DNA from: Ephemerocybe angulata
Lineage: Eukaryota > Basidiomycota > Agaricomycetes > Agaricales > Psathyrellaceae
Assembly (NCBI GenBank): GCA_013368325.1
Contig: JAACJK010000115.1
Span: 310,001-374,000, forward strand
Length of the DNA stretch: 64,000 bases
Direction: 5' to 3'
Under the pieces are notes generated by a model. That model saw nothing but the letters and a program-made list of their open reading frames with translations, was not told where the DNA came from and searched no databases. This document shows, in pieces, positions 10,004 to 20,743 of the stretch (within the stretch, counting starts at the first letter, position 1; the number at the start of each line of letters is the position of its first letter). The translations under genes were made by a program, and so were the position numbers.

Positions 10004-10495
10004 GTGGAAAGGATGTCAGCACCCGGCGAAGGAGGGGAACGAGGAAGGGCCACGTCATCGGACGGACTGCCGATGCAGGCGCCTACGCCTACGGAAGCAG
10101 AGTGGCAGAGAAGGTTGGATCGAATAAGGAAGGAGGAGAAGGCAAGGAAGGGACAGAGCGGGCGAGTAGAGCAGGGAGAAGACGGTCAGGAGATTCTGAT
10201 CCGTCCAGAGGATAGTAGGTCCTCGGCCCGGTCAAGTGTTAGTGGTATGTCGTCCCTCGGGAGTACTACGTCGACAACGCGACATAGTATTGCTCAGAGG
10301 GCAGTAGACGAGATGATAGCAGCTGGGATTGTAGCCAACACGGAGGAAGCCAGGGAAAATGCAATGGCAGTCCAATTGCAGATCCTTCGCAATGCCCGGG
10401 ACGAACGGCGAAACAGGAAGGAACTACTACGGCAACAGCAAGAACAAGAGCAGCAGCAACGGCTACGACAGCAGCAGCAACAGCTACAGCAGCAA

Positions 10496-10554
<59 letters not shown>

Positions 10555-10663
10555 GCAACAGGATCAATTGCGACGGACTCGGCTACAGCAACGGCACCAG
10601 CAGCAGCAACAACAACAGCAACAGCAGCAGCAACAGCAGCAACAACAGCAGCAACAGCAGCAG

Positions 10664-10701
<38 letters not shown>

Positions 10702-11575
10702 ACAGCAGCAACAGCAGCAGCAGCAACAACAACAACGGCAGCTATGGCTGGCGTCACAGGCAGCGGTCGGAGGAGGTACCAGCCTCCTTCCGCCACCTGT
10801 TCAACAGGCACCAGGGACGTATCGCGTCGAAGGGGCATCTGGAGGGCAAGGAGGAGCAACCGGGTTGGGGTTCAAACCGTACCAACCCTTCTATCCATAC
10901 CAACCCTCGCCGAACGCACCTCCACAACCGCCACGGATCAACTGGGAGAAATGGCGGCCGGAGACGGGGCAGGCTCAGCCTGAACAACCAAAGTACCGAC
11001 CTCCCCAGCAGAGAGGAGGCGGGAACCCGTTGTATGGCGCACCCGCGCCTTGGACGCGTTCGATTATGCCGAATACGAGGCCATCGACACCGTACCGGGC
11101 CCCACAGCAACATCAGGAGGAACACCAGTCAGAAGAGAACGGCGGGCTGGAGTACGTGGACGCGGACGAACTTGGAACGGGACCGTCGATATCTCAGAGA
11201 GGTATCGCGGTCCCTAAGGTCGTTATCGACAAGCGGATTCAACCACCGACCCCGCCATGGATACGTGAGGAACGAGAAGAGGCAGCAGCACCTCCGTACT
11301 TCGGTAGGGCGCCTACGCACCCTAACGAGACGGTGAAGATGGAGCAGCAATCCATAAGGGTACCGACTGGGAATTCCAACGAGTTCCCGCCGAGTAACCC
11401 TCCTCAGCCACCGCGGGCGCCTCAACAGCCAGTGAGGACGCCAAACCAAGGCGCAGCTGCCGCACAGGAGCCACTGACGAACCCAAGCGACAACCCGCAG
11501 AGGACCCTCCCAGATCCAACCCAGGGATACACAGGGGGGATAAAGAAGGACTTCAAGGACAGGGTTGCCTTGTAG
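10004..11575 (+). CDS. Gypsy 1 Gag N-terminal region with polyglutamine tracts
   Basis: Open frame of 523 codons. The first ATG is at 10013 (MSAPGEGGERGR). It holds two long CAG/CAA-encoded glutamine runs at about 10435-10560 and 10590-10735, separated by a short basic linker, then a Pro/Gln-rich disordered region. No enzymatic motif is present. It ends at TAG 11573-11575, after which the same frame stays open with Gag-like sequence, so this stop looks secondary (CAG to TAG). The polyQ tract could drive self-association of Gag particles, but that is inference. Confidence 0.75.
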
Positions 11576-13696
11576 CAATACCGAGCGGCAGCCCTGGCGG
11601 CCGGCGAACCGTGCAGGATCGACGACCAGCTGGTGAAGTTTGACGCAGAGGGCCACCCATTTTCGACGATAGGGCTCAACCCGCCAACACCACCACCTTC
11701 GCCTTCATCATCCTCCGACAGATCGGGCACTCCTAGCGGATCACAAGGTCCGAGGAACGGTGCGAACGATGGAGGAGAGGACAGACAACCGAGGGGTCCG
11801 ACAAGGTACAAGACTCTGGCCCCAACGGGAAGAGTCTCGGTAGCTAGGGAAATGGTGGAAGGACCGGATGGTTGTCTACGTACCCAGCACGCCAGGTATC
11901 TGGACGAGAAGCATGCGAAGATCCTCGCTATGATCGAGCGGGAGCTATCGCAGCCAGCCACAGGAGTCATTGGGCTGGATGGTAAAGTCCGCATGCCCAA
12001 GACGTCCTCCCCAGCGACGTACGACGGAAAGGCGTCGGCCACCGCATTCAATCAATGGCTGATGAGCATCCTTCAGCACTACGTCAATGGATGGATGAAT
12101 GGTGTAGAGCATGATAGGCTCCGCATCACCAAGCTGGAGAAGTCGCTGGAGGGGAAAGCCCTGGACTGGTTTACGAATACCGTAACCCAGGACCTCATCT
12201 CTGGACAAAGCACATGGATATTCGAGGACGTCGTGATCGAGCTATACGATCACTTCGTCCACGCCCGATGAACGCTAGCTCCAGAATCGGAATACTGGGC
12301 CGTCGAGTACGACCAGGAGGAGGGCGCTGAACAGTTCTTCATGGACTTGAAGCACAGAGCAGCAGAGATGATGGACCAGCCTACGAAGACCGATCTCACC
12401 AAAAGATTCTACAACGGCTTGCCCATCACCTTACGACAGGAGATCACCAAGTTGGGGGCCGATCCATTGCACGAAACGGCTCACCAACTACTCAAGTATT
12501 GCGTGCACATTGAGACAGCCAACAGGACGCTCCACAATTCCGAAGTACGACGGGGTGTCGGGGCGCAGATTGCCTACACGGGCAGTGGCCGTTTCACCTG
12601 GGTCACTCCGAAGGAAGGTAGGACCTTCTTTTCGAAGTACCATCGGGAACGCCCAGCTAGGGAACGGAACGAGCGAGTTCGAGTGCGGTCACACTTTGCA
12701 AGCGCACGCAAGGAAGAGGAAAGGTTCCGGCCTCGGACACCTGAGCCGCGGAACGACAGTACTCCTCGACCGGACGCAACCAGAGGCCCACGACCAAGCA
12801 GGCCGACTCCATCCTCAGGGCTACCACGACCTTCATGGCAGCCTCGACCGACACCGGCCCCAGGCGCTAAACCAGCCAACAAGTGTTTCACATGCGGGAA
12901 AGAAGGACACTTCTCTCGGGATTGTCCCACCCGTGGACCTCAGGACCGACGGACCACTCGTCCATCGGTCCAGTTCCAGGCGGTACGCGAGGAAGGGAAC
13001 AATGGCGGTGACGAGGACGACCAACGGGAGGCTCAAGATGAGACAACCGAGGGTCAAGCCGGTGAAGAAAGCGAATGGGATCAGTGGGAGCCGACGGACA
13101 ACGAGGAAGGTGAACCTTACAACGACGTGTATGAGTACTACGACCAGGATTGGGAAGGACAGGACGAACAGCTCGGGGCGCTCTATGAATACATGGGTGC
13201 CGTGCGAGCGGGCGACGACAATGAAACAATAGAGCGGCCGATTCGGAAACCGTCGGAGAAGCAGAGCATGGTACAGTGGATCACCATTAACGGGGTCCGC
13301 GCACTTACGCTCTTCGACTCGGGATGGACCTTGGACTCTATCAGTCCACAGGTCGCATCCGCTGCTAACGTGCAGGTGAAGAATTTGGTGAAGATGGTTC
13401 CGCTGCAGTTGGGCGTCGTGTCGAGCCGGTCTGTCATCCATAAGGGTGCCAGGGGGGGCTTCACGTTCCAGGGCACCACAGCAAAGGACGAGTACTTCGA
13501 CATACTTCCGGTTGCGAAGTACGATGTCGTCATCGGGATCCCCATGATGAAGAAGCTAGGCATCTGCCTCGACTTCGACCAAATGGTCCTACGATACCGA
13601 GGAGGAAGCATCAAGCCACTCGACGAGAAGGAGGAGAGCGTTGTTATGGCCAGACGGGCGGGAATGCGTAACACATTCCACCAGAAGGTCGAATGA
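11576..13696 (+). pseudogene. Gypsy 1 Gag capsid, zinc knuckle and protease (in-frame stop)
   Basis: Same frame as the preceding ORF, interrupted by TGA at 12269 (context CGATGAACG). Before the stop lies the retrotransposon Gag core (AFNQWLMSILQHYVNGWM, KLEKSLEGKALDWFTNTV). After it come the rest of capsid (KRFYNGLPITLRQEI), a basic Arg-rich stretch and a CCHC zinc knuckle CFTCGKEGHFSRDC near 12887. An acidic linker leads to an aspartic protease with LFDSG near 13315 and IGIPMMKKLGI near 13540. It ends at TGA 13694, where CGA is expected. Both stops are one C-to-T change from arginine codons. Confidence 0.8.
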
Positions 13697-14911
13697 CGGG
13701 ACCGCCGGGCTCGCGCTGAGGGGGAGCGACGCCCGACGAAGAACCGAGTTCCACCTGACAAACGGAAGGACGGGGCTCACGCTGAGGGGGAGCGAGGAGC
13801 TCCCAAGAAGCAGGAGGATAGGAAGCAGTCTGAGGGGGAGCGCGAAAGAATAGACGCTTTCGAGGACTTGAAGAAGAACGACCCCAACAAGTGGAGAACA
13901 TCGCAGAAGGCCACAGTTGAAGATGTGACCGAAGACGACGAGGAGCCGGGGTTGACGGAACGAGTGGAGGAGATCATACAGGAGTTCACGAGGGCTAGAT
14001 TCCCAGAAGCATCTGACAGGGAACGACTTAAATCCAAGGTCGTACCTGGGGCGGACAACCTCGAGTTTGCGACTGAATTCAATCGCATGGTCGAGGAGTT
14101 TGCGAAGACTGTGGACATAGACAATGAGGGCGAGCTCACAGAGGAAGACATCCCCAGGCTCAAGGAACAATGGGCCGCGATGCTTAAGGACCGTTGGGGA
14201 GGGTGAGGGTTGAAGCTGCCGCCGATGCGTGCAATCAACCATCGTATTCCCCTGATTGACGAGAAGAAAAACCACCACTACCATCTTCCGCGCTGCCCAG
14301 ACTCGCTCAAACCGTTGCTTTCTGAGAAGGTTGGAAAGTACACGGAGGCGGGCCTGTGGGAGCCGGCGCAGACGAGCCAAGCCGCGCCGATGCTCTGTTT
14401 ACCCAAGAAGGCCGCAGTGCCAGGCTTGCGCACCGTTATCGACTGTAGGAAAAGGAACGACAACACAGTCAAGGATGTGACACCGTTTCCCGACCAGGAC
14501 CAGATCCGACTCGACGTCGCGCGAGCCAAGTATCGATCGAAGATCGACTTGTCGGACGCATACGAGCAGGTGAGGGTGGAACCGGAAGACGTTTGGAAGA
14601 CATCATTCGCGACTATTTACGGTACATTTACGAGCAAGGTCATGCAGCAGGGTGATTGTAATGCACCCGCTACATTCCAGCGTGTAATGAACATGATTTT
14701 CCGGGAATATATTGGTGTATTCTTGCATGTTTATCTCGACGACCTATTCGTGTACAGCGACTCTGTGGAAGAACACGAGAAACACCTTAAGCTCATCTTC
14801 GACAAGCTGAAGACCGAGGACTTCTTCTTGAAGGAATCCAAGGTTGAACTGTACGCTAAGAAGGTCGACTGCCTAGGCCACCTCATAGACGAAAAGGGCC
14901 TACACGCCGAC
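13697..14911 (+). pseudogene. Gypsy 1 RT fingers and palm, cut by insertion
   Basis: Continues frame 2 through TGA 14204 (GGG TGA GGG; CGA expected). A charged linker with two copies of an AEGER-like motif (13720-13850) is followed by RT: HHYHLPRCP, VIDCRKRNDNT, KIDLSDAYEQVRVEP with the first catalytic Asp, and YLDDLFVYS with the catalytic pair near 14735. The protein is cut after KGLHAD by the 1022-bp insert, and the same frame resumes at 15938. ATG 14210 may not be used; the domain belongs to one Gag-Pol polyprotein. Confidence 0.85.
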
Positions 14912-14912
14912 A

Positions 14913-15934
14913 CGGTGATGAGAAGCGTGCCTGTGTGCGCGGCAAAACGCACACACACACACAAACACAACTACGCCTAATCGATAAGCGCCGGTGTCGT
15001 CTCGGGTCTCGAGGATGGTCTCAAAATCAATATATTCGATAACCCACTCTTTACGAGATGGGCTGTACGAGGGTCTGGGTAGACGGGGTTCTTGGAAGGT
15101 GTCTAGTCGGCGGTGCGACGTTGACTCTGGGAGGTTCGGTTTTCTCAATAGGGAGGAACTCGTAAAACGAGTTCCGGCGCCGCAGGGACGAAGTTCAAAG
15201 GGAATCCACACTAATGAAAGAGTGGAGGTGTTGACGAGGTCAATGGGGTGCCGGACTCAATCGCAAAATGCGAGAATCACACAGCGAGAGGTTCAGGGTG
15301 AGGGAGATCACGAACAAAGACTCAAAAACAACTGGGGTGACGATTAACTGCCTATCTAGGTACAAAGTGGTCAACTACTTATACAAACTGAGAATCACAT
15401 GTAAAAGAAACGAAAAGAGTCAGAAATACAATCGGATAACAAAAAGAACCATAGATGAAGAGATAGAAGCACGAGAGGGGGATAGGGAGGTGCTCGGAGG
15501 CGCGCGGCGGCGCGTGATGTAGCCGGTGCACGGCAAGGCTGATGAATTGATGGCGGCGCGGTGTTTGCCGCGCGGCATTGATCTCGAGGGAACTCGGGCA
15601 CTGGGACTTCATCCTGGGTGGTTTCCAAGGCCGGGGAAGGCTGATGGAGGGTTCTCTTTCAGCCAGGGGCAGCACACAAGCACCTAACACCTTATGACAT
15701 CTCGTTGGTTTGGAGAGTGAGACTACCAATAAGATTTCGAGTGCATAGCCAAACACATTTTAGTATTGTGGGTATGCACTCTATTCTCTGGTTTGTAGCT
15801 CAGTACAGGATATACCTGCTCTCCCTTCAACTGGTGAGTTGTACTCTAGACTAGTCACTCGGATGCCTCTGTTATGTGTGATTATACACGCCAGTGCACG
15901 AAAATCGCTATTTTCGGCACCGGGCGTATCAGCG
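14913..15934. mobile_element. Unclassified 1022-bp insertion with weak TIRs, TSD GACA
   Basis: This segment interrupts the gypsy 1 RT between conserved residues. GACA flanks both sides (14909-14912 and 15935-15938), and removing the insert with one copy restores GLHADKMARIREW. The ends read CGGTGATGAG and, reverse-complemented, CGCTGATACG; 12 of the first 19 positions match, ending in a shared GTGCC. Internal hairpins are present (AACTCGTAAAACGAGTT near 15160; CGAAAATCGCTATTTTCG at 15899-15916). No coding capacity was recognised. It could be a non-autonomous DNA transposon; superfamily uncertain. Confidence 0.6.
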
Positions 15935-15937
15935 GAC

Positions 15938-18427
15938 AAGATGGCCCGAATCCGAGAATGGAGAACGCCACGGTCGTACCACAACATCCAAAGATTCTTG
16001 GGTCTCGTTCAGTACCTAGCGCCATTCTTGCCGAAGGTTGCAGCATACACCGAGCCACTCTCATCGATGACCACGAATGGCCAGGTGTTTGATTGGCAAC
16101 CGATCCACGATGTGTGCTTTCAACGGATTAAAGATATCTGTTGTAAGACACCGATCCTGAAGCCTATCACGCCTTCCATGGAGGAGCCCATCTGGGTCAT
16201 TTGTGACACCTCCGTCAGCGGTGTCGGGGCGATGTATGGCCAGGGGCCGACTTGGCGAACGTGTCGCCCGGCTGGATTCATGTCCAGGAAGTTCACGGAT
16301 GCCCAGAGGAATTACCGCGTTTTCGAGCAGGAAACACTGGCGATCCTTGAGGCGCTCCTCAAATGGGAGGACAAGTTGGTGGGCTATCGGATACACGTCG
16401 TGACGGACCACAAAGCACTGGAGTTTTTTAAGACACAACGAAAGCTATCGCCACGCCAGACTCGATGGATGGAGTATATGGCGCGGTTCGACTTCGACAT
16501 CTGCTACGTGAAGGGCATCCTGAATAAGGTTGCCGATGCACTGTCACGGTACTACGAGAACGACAACTGGGGAGACGTCCATGACGTCTCTGAGTATGTC
16601 AACGCCGACCGCCGACTGGACCCCGACCACGAGGATCTCCCTCCGGAACGCTGCGAGGAGCTGCAGAACGATATGGTCCAACTCCTTGCCATGCGCACCG
16701 ACATACCAGTACGACGATCCCAGCGACTGGAGCGAAGGATCATGGAGAAGCGCGAAATGAGGGACATAGCAGCGGAGGAGATGAAGGAAGCGGCGGTGAC
16801 AATTCCAGAGGTGCCGAAGCGCCCTGTTGGAAAAGGTCCGACCGTAGCAACGGTATCACAAGCATCTCGGCGACTCGTCCGAACATTGGATGAGTCGAAG
16901 GGGTTCCAGGAGGCGATCAAGGCAGCATACGTCACGGACCCTTTGTTTTCTCGCGTCCTGAAGGACGAGGGGAAGCACAAGGCGTTTACACAGGCAGATG
17001 GCTTGATTTGGTCGACGAATCAGGCGGGGGAGAAAGTGACATGCGTGCCCGAAGGAAAATTCGAGGGAAGAACACTACGCGGCATAATCATGGAGCAGGC
17101 GCACGAGATAGTCGGCCACTTCGGGCCACAAAAGACCACCGACTACGTACGCCAATGGTACTGGTGGCCGGGAATATATACGATGGTGGAACGATTTTGT
17201 AAATCGTGCGCCGCGTGTGCAACAAGCAAACCATCCAACCAGCGCCCAGCAGGACTCCTTCACCCACTTCCAATGCCTCGTTACCCATGGGAGTCTATTG
17301 GCATGGATTTCGTCGGGCCATCCCCGGAGGTAGATGGGAAGAACTACCTATGGGTAGTGATTTGCCGCCTTACCTCCATGGTCCACCTCATCCCAATCAA
17401 GACAACGACGACAGCCACAGAACTCTCGGACGTGTTCATCAGGGAGATCGTGAGACTACACGGTTTACCGAAGTCAATCGTATCCGACAGAGACTCCAAG
17501 TTCACGTCGCGTTGGTGGAAGGAGGTACACCGGCTCCTGGGCACGAAGCTGCTGATGTCGACATCGTTCCATCCTCAGACGGACGGCGTGACAGAGCGGG
17601 TTAACAGGAGCATCGGCCAGATTCTACGTGCCACGGTCAAGCCTGATCAGACCGACTGGGTCGACAAATGCCCTATGGTCGAATTCGCGATTAATTCGAG
17701 CATCAGCGGCATGACAGGTTTCGCCCCATTCGAACTCAATCTCGGGTACATGCCCAAGATGCTCAAGATGTTCCCGAGCCAGGAGGACTACCCACCTGGC
17801 GTCGCCGCATTTGCGAACCGAGCGCTACACTACCTCGCGGATGCGCACGACGCCATTATAGCATCGCGCGTGTTCCAGACCCATGAAGCAGACAAGTCCC
17901 GACGACAGGACCCAAAAATCACCGTGGGTGATTTAGTGTACCTGTCCACGAAGAATCTCAACACCCCGAAGGGCAGGGCGAACAAGCTCGTACTGAAGTT
18001 CATGGGGCCATACAAGGTCACATTCGCAGACCCAGAGAAATCTGTCTACGAATTAGACCTGCCCCAGTCCCTTCGGGAGCGCCGCATTCACAACCGATTC
18101 CATGTCAATCTCCTCCGACCCCACTTTCCATCCGACACAACCAACTTTCCGAATCGCGAGGAACCTGACGCATACGACTTCGGCGCGCCAGACGATGTCG
18201 AATGGCACGTCAAAGAAATAGTCGATCACGCCTGGGTGAAGGGGACCAATAAGTATCAGTTCCTCGTGAAGTGGTCAATTGGGGAACCTACCTGGGAGCC
18301 ACAGAGCGAGTGCAATAAACTCGCGGCCATGGATCGGTACCTCGAGCTCATGGGCGTCTCGCGCATAGCGGACCTCAAACGGAAAACGGAACCCGCGGGT
18401 TCCGTGATCCAATCAATTCCCAATTAG
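15938..18427 (+). CDS. Gypsy 1 Pol: RT thumb, RNase H, integrase, chromodomain
   Basis: Second part of Pol, in the same frame as the RT start. RT connection (IREWRTPRSYHNIQRFLGL), RNase H (ICDTSVSGVGAMYGQG, FEQETLAILEAL, VTDHKALEFF), integrase HHCC zinc motif (HEIVGHFGPQKT ... CKSCAACATSK near 17200), DDE core with Asp in GMDFVGPSPE, Asp in SDRDSKF and Glu in GVTERVNRS, then GPY/F-type MGPYKVTF near 18005. A C-terminal chromodomain follows (WHVKEIVDHAWVKGTNKYQ, LVKWSIGEPTWEP) near 18200-18300. Chromodomains of chromoviruses steer integration toward marked chromatin. The open frame begins at 15839 inside the insert; authentic residues start at 15938. Confidence 0.93.
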   Translation, partial: KMARIREWRTPRSYHNIQRFLGLVQYLAPFLPKVAAYTEPLSSMTTNGQVFDWQPIHDVCFQRIKDICCKTPILKPITPSMEEPIWVICDTSVSGVGAMYGQGPTWRTCRPAGFMSRKFTDAQRNYRVFEQETLAILEALLKWEDKLVGYRIHVVTDHKALEFFKTQRKLSPRQTRWMEYMARFDFDICYVKGILNKVADALSRYYENDNWGDVHDVSEYVNADRRLDPDHEDLPPERCEELQNDMVQLLAMRTDIPVRRSQRLERRIMEKREMRDIAAEEMKEAAVTIPEVPKRPVGKGPTVATVSQASRRLVRTLDESKGFQEAIKAAYVTDPLFSRVLKDEGKHKAFTQADGLIWSTNQAGEKVTCVPEGKFEGRTLRGIIMEQAHEIVGHFGPQKTTDYVRQWYWWPGIYTMVERFCKSCAACATSKPSNQRPAGLLHPLPMPRYPWESIGMDFVGPSPEVDGKNYLWVVICRLTSMVHLIPIKTTTTATELSDVFIREIVRLHGLPKSIVSDRDSKFTSRWWKEVHRLLGTKLLMSTSFHPQTDGVTERVNRSIGQILRATVKPDQTDWVDKCPMVEFAINSSISGMTGFAPFELNLGYMPKMLKMFPSQEDYPPGVAAFANRALHYLADAHDAIIASRVFQTHEADKSRRQDPKITVGDLVYLSTKNLNTPKGRANKLVLKFMGPYKVTFADPEKSVYELDLPQSLRERRIHNRFHVNLLRPHFPSDTTNFPNREEPDAYDFGAPDDVEWHVKEIVDHAWVKGTNKYQFLVKWSIGEPTWEPQSECNKLAAMDRYLELMGVSRIADLKRKTEPAGSVIQSIPN

Positions 18428-18530
18428 GTCTGAAGCTGGGAATGGTGACACGGCATCTGTTCTCTGCCAGCAACCACCACCACCAGCACTGCGCACCACG
18501 TGATAACGAAGGTTCGCCCTGTTATCACCG

Positions 18531-18944
18531 ATGCCGTACCAACACGAGAACTCGAAGGGCGCGTCGCGTCGACATGAAGAGCCGCGAAGAATGGAAATAG
18601 TGAGGGAGTGGAAGATTGACCCGAGGGAAGGGGTACCGGTGTGCAGGGATGACGACTGCCCCAAGTGCAGAGCGTCGCTGAGCCACCACGCCGACATCCC
18701 CAAACACAAACGGGGGTACATCGACGAGGAGATGACGGAGAGGTGGAAGAAGGTAGCGCGTGGAGTTGGGGCGTCGGAGCAGGAGGTCAACAGCCTGCGC
18801 CGCCGACTCGACGAAAGCTCGCATACCATCGACAGGCTCAGGGACGAGCGCGACGAGGCACGGCAGGAAGCACGCGAGATGAGGGAGGATTTGCGCAGGA
18901 TGCAGCGTGAATTGGACGCCCACCACGCTATGAATCGGGCGTGA
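18531..18944 (+). CDS. Gypsy 1 extra ORF A: Cys motif and coiled coil
   Basis: 137 residues starting at ATG 18531 (MPYQHENSKG). It contains a compact Cys cluster CRDDDCPKC (C-X4-C-X2-C) near residue 38 and a C-terminal heptad-rich, Arg/Glu-rich stretch (residues about 75-130, SLRRRLDESSHTIDRLRDE) that should form a coiled coil. It lies between pol and the 3' LTR and overlaps the next ORF by four bases in another frame. I do not recognise the family, and it is not an envelope gene: no signal or membrane segment. Confidence 0.6.
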   Translation: MPYQHENSKGASRRHEEPRRMEIVREWKIDPREGVPVCRDDDCPKCRASLSHHADIPKHKRGYIDEEMTERWKKVARGVGASEQEVNSLRRRLDESSHTIDRLRDERDEARQEAREMREDLRRMQRELDAHHAMNRA

Positions 18945-20662
18945 GAAGGGACAGTGGAGCACCGGAGTATCGAGGACGGCCATGGCAACCTCGCCAGTCC
19001 ATACCTACGGCCCCGCGGGCGCACGCCAGGGTGCAGCCGGGTTCGTCGAGAGGAGGGCACGGTGGTCCGCGCTCAGCAAGCATCGCGTCGCGATCCACCG
19101 AGGCCACGACGCGCGTCGAGGAGACCCCAAATCCGAAGGACGCCGACATCGTCATGAACGACGACTCCGGCGTCAAGGGGGAGAGTGCGCCGTCCAAGGC
19201 ACCGCAGAAGGTCAAATCTCTGTATGAGAGAGGACCGGACACGGACGCTGAGGACAGCTATTCTGACGACGACAACAACACAAAGGCACCGCCGACGGAG
19301 TCACCGGAATCGGTGGCCCAGAGGCTGAAGACACTGAAGGGCCTCGACCTCAAGAAGTGGACGACCAGCGGCAACAAGGCGCACGCCGTGATCATCCTCA
19401 TACAGGAACCCGACCAGAAACATTGGTTCACAGAGGCATGGAAGATCTATGAGAGCGCCAGGAAGAAACCGCTAGCCGAGCGTACGAAGCCCGAAAAGTA
19501 CATGGCGATGTACTTGGAGCGGCGACCGCTCTGGTTGCGGGAGAAGATGTTCGAGGAGAAGAAGGGCGCACACCTTCCCCAACTCACGGAGAATCCGAAG
19601 TTCTGGGCAGAGTACCTCGTCCTCAAGTCGGAGAAGTGCAAACCGGCAGACAGAGCGATCCCAGGAGGCATCATCATCAACGACAAGGGTGCCTTGAGTG
19701 CTGTCCACATCACGGGTCTGTGCCTCCTCCACGGATGGCAGCCATCCAAGGTCGCAGGAACGAGCGCGGATCAGTTGGGCTACGTCCACAGACTCCTTCG
19801 AAGAACCATCGCGTGCCCGGGACTTGTCCAATCGACGATAGACAAGCACCGGATGCCCGTTCGACTGACGCCAGAGGATCCTCATGCCCCCAAACCCTAT
19901 CCTACCAACGGCGCCAACGACGGAGTCACCGAGATGGCACGATGGCTCGCGGATCGTGGCGCTAGATCATGGAACCTCGACCTGGCTGTTGGGTACTGCC
20001 AAGAGTACATCAGGGACAGCGCCCTGAAGTACCCCGCGGACACAGAAAGAGGAAAGCAAGCAAGGGATGACGCGAAGTGGGTGTCACGATGGATGGTGAA
20101 CGTCCAATCCACCTCGAGCGCCTTAGCATCCGAAGTGAAACTATCCACCAACTGGATCGCAGTGCTGGACTCCGAGGTGAAAATGCGGGAGGTGACGGCC
20201 GGCGCGCGAACCGTACGCACGGAGAATCACCTCATGCCACCCGGGGAAGCTGTACCAGCCGCGACCGAAGGGAAGGCGACCGTCGTCGACGAGTACACTC
20301 ACAACGGGAACCTTTCGTCTGCGTCGGCAGGGATAGCGAGGCTAATCCTGTCAATGAGGTGGGGACCCAACCGATGGAGGTGGACAAAACTCAGTGAGAG
20401 CCTGTTGGCAGGCGACGGTCTACCAACGGGCAATCAACCGCTGCCAAATCCTCTCAACAACTACACCCACATCGTCAAGAACCACTGCATTCATCATCTG
20501 ACCACAAGTCATCCTCGCTACTCGTCACACCATCGCTCTCTATCGCTGTCTTGCCGTCCACCACACCATGCTTTCCACGTCGAACTTCGAAAAAATATTT
20601 TTTTCTCGGCTATCTTGACATCACATTCACACTCATTCGCATTCACATGGACTCACATTTAA
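18941..20662 (+). CDS. Gypsy 1 extra ORF B, unknown protein
   Basis: Open frame of about 570 codons. Its first ATG is at 19154 (MNDDSGVKGES); the open stretch from 18911 has no ATG, so residues before 19154 would need entry by frameshift from ORF A. Acidic, disordered N-terminus (TDAEDSYSDDD), then a folded-looking middle region (KTLKGLDLKKWTTSGNK, WFTEAWKIYESARKK, KFWAEYLVLKSEKC, VHITGLCLLHGWQPSK) of about 330 residues. The last 80 residues are low-complexity His/Ser sequence and may be noncoding. No signal peptide, transmembrane segment or known catalytic motif was found. Its position inside identical LTRs shows it moves with the element. Confidence 0.65.
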   Translation: MRRDSGAPEYRGRPWQPRQSIPTAPRAHARVQPGSSRGGHGGPRSASIASRSTEATTRVEETPNPKDADIVMNDDSGVKGESAPSKAPQKVKSLYERGPDTDAEDSYSDDDNNTKAPPTESPESVAQRLKTLKGLDLKKWTTSGNKAHAVIILIQEPDQKHWFTEAWKIYESARKKPLAERTKPEKYMAMYLERRPLWLREKMFEEKKGAHLPQLTENPKFWAEYLVLKSEKCKPADRAIPGGIIINDKGALSAVHITGLCLLHGWQPSKVAGTSADQLGYVHRLLRRTIACPGLVQSTIDKHRMPVRLTPEDPHAPKPYPTNGANDGVTEMARWLADRGARSWNLDLAVGYCQEYIRDSALKYPADTERGKQARDDAKWVSRWMVNVQSTSSALASEVKLSTNWIAVLDSEVKMREVTAGARTVRTENHLMPPGEAVPAATEGKATVVDEYTHNGNLSSASAGIARLILSMRWGPNRWRWTKLSESLLAGDGLPTGNQPLPNPLNNYTHIVKNHCIHHLTTSHPRYSSHHRSLSLSCRPPHHAFHVELRKNIFFSAILTSHSHSFAFTWTHI

Positions 20663-20730
20663 TTGCTGCACATAACGTTCATTCCATTCATCATTATCAT
20701 TTTATTGGGAGTGCGAGTTGTTTTACAACC

Positions 20731-20743
20731 CGGAGGGGGAGAG
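20731..20743 (+). other. Gypsy 1 polypurine tract
   Basis: CGGAGGGGGAGAG lies immediately before the 3' LTR. Confidence 0.75.

Noticed and set aside
10266..10859. Minus-strand 197-residue Ala/Val-rich frame
   Set aside because: Complement of the CAG/CAA polyglutamine tract; hydrophobic look is a codon artefact.
10359..11336. Plus-strand Asn/Ser-rich 325-residue frame
   Set aside because: Out-of-frame reading of the same CAR repeat; Gag homology lies in the other frame.
18531..20662. Extra gypsy 1 ORFs as an envelope gene (errantivirus-like)
   Set aside because: No signal peptide, transmembrane segment or glycoprotein-like cysteine pattern.
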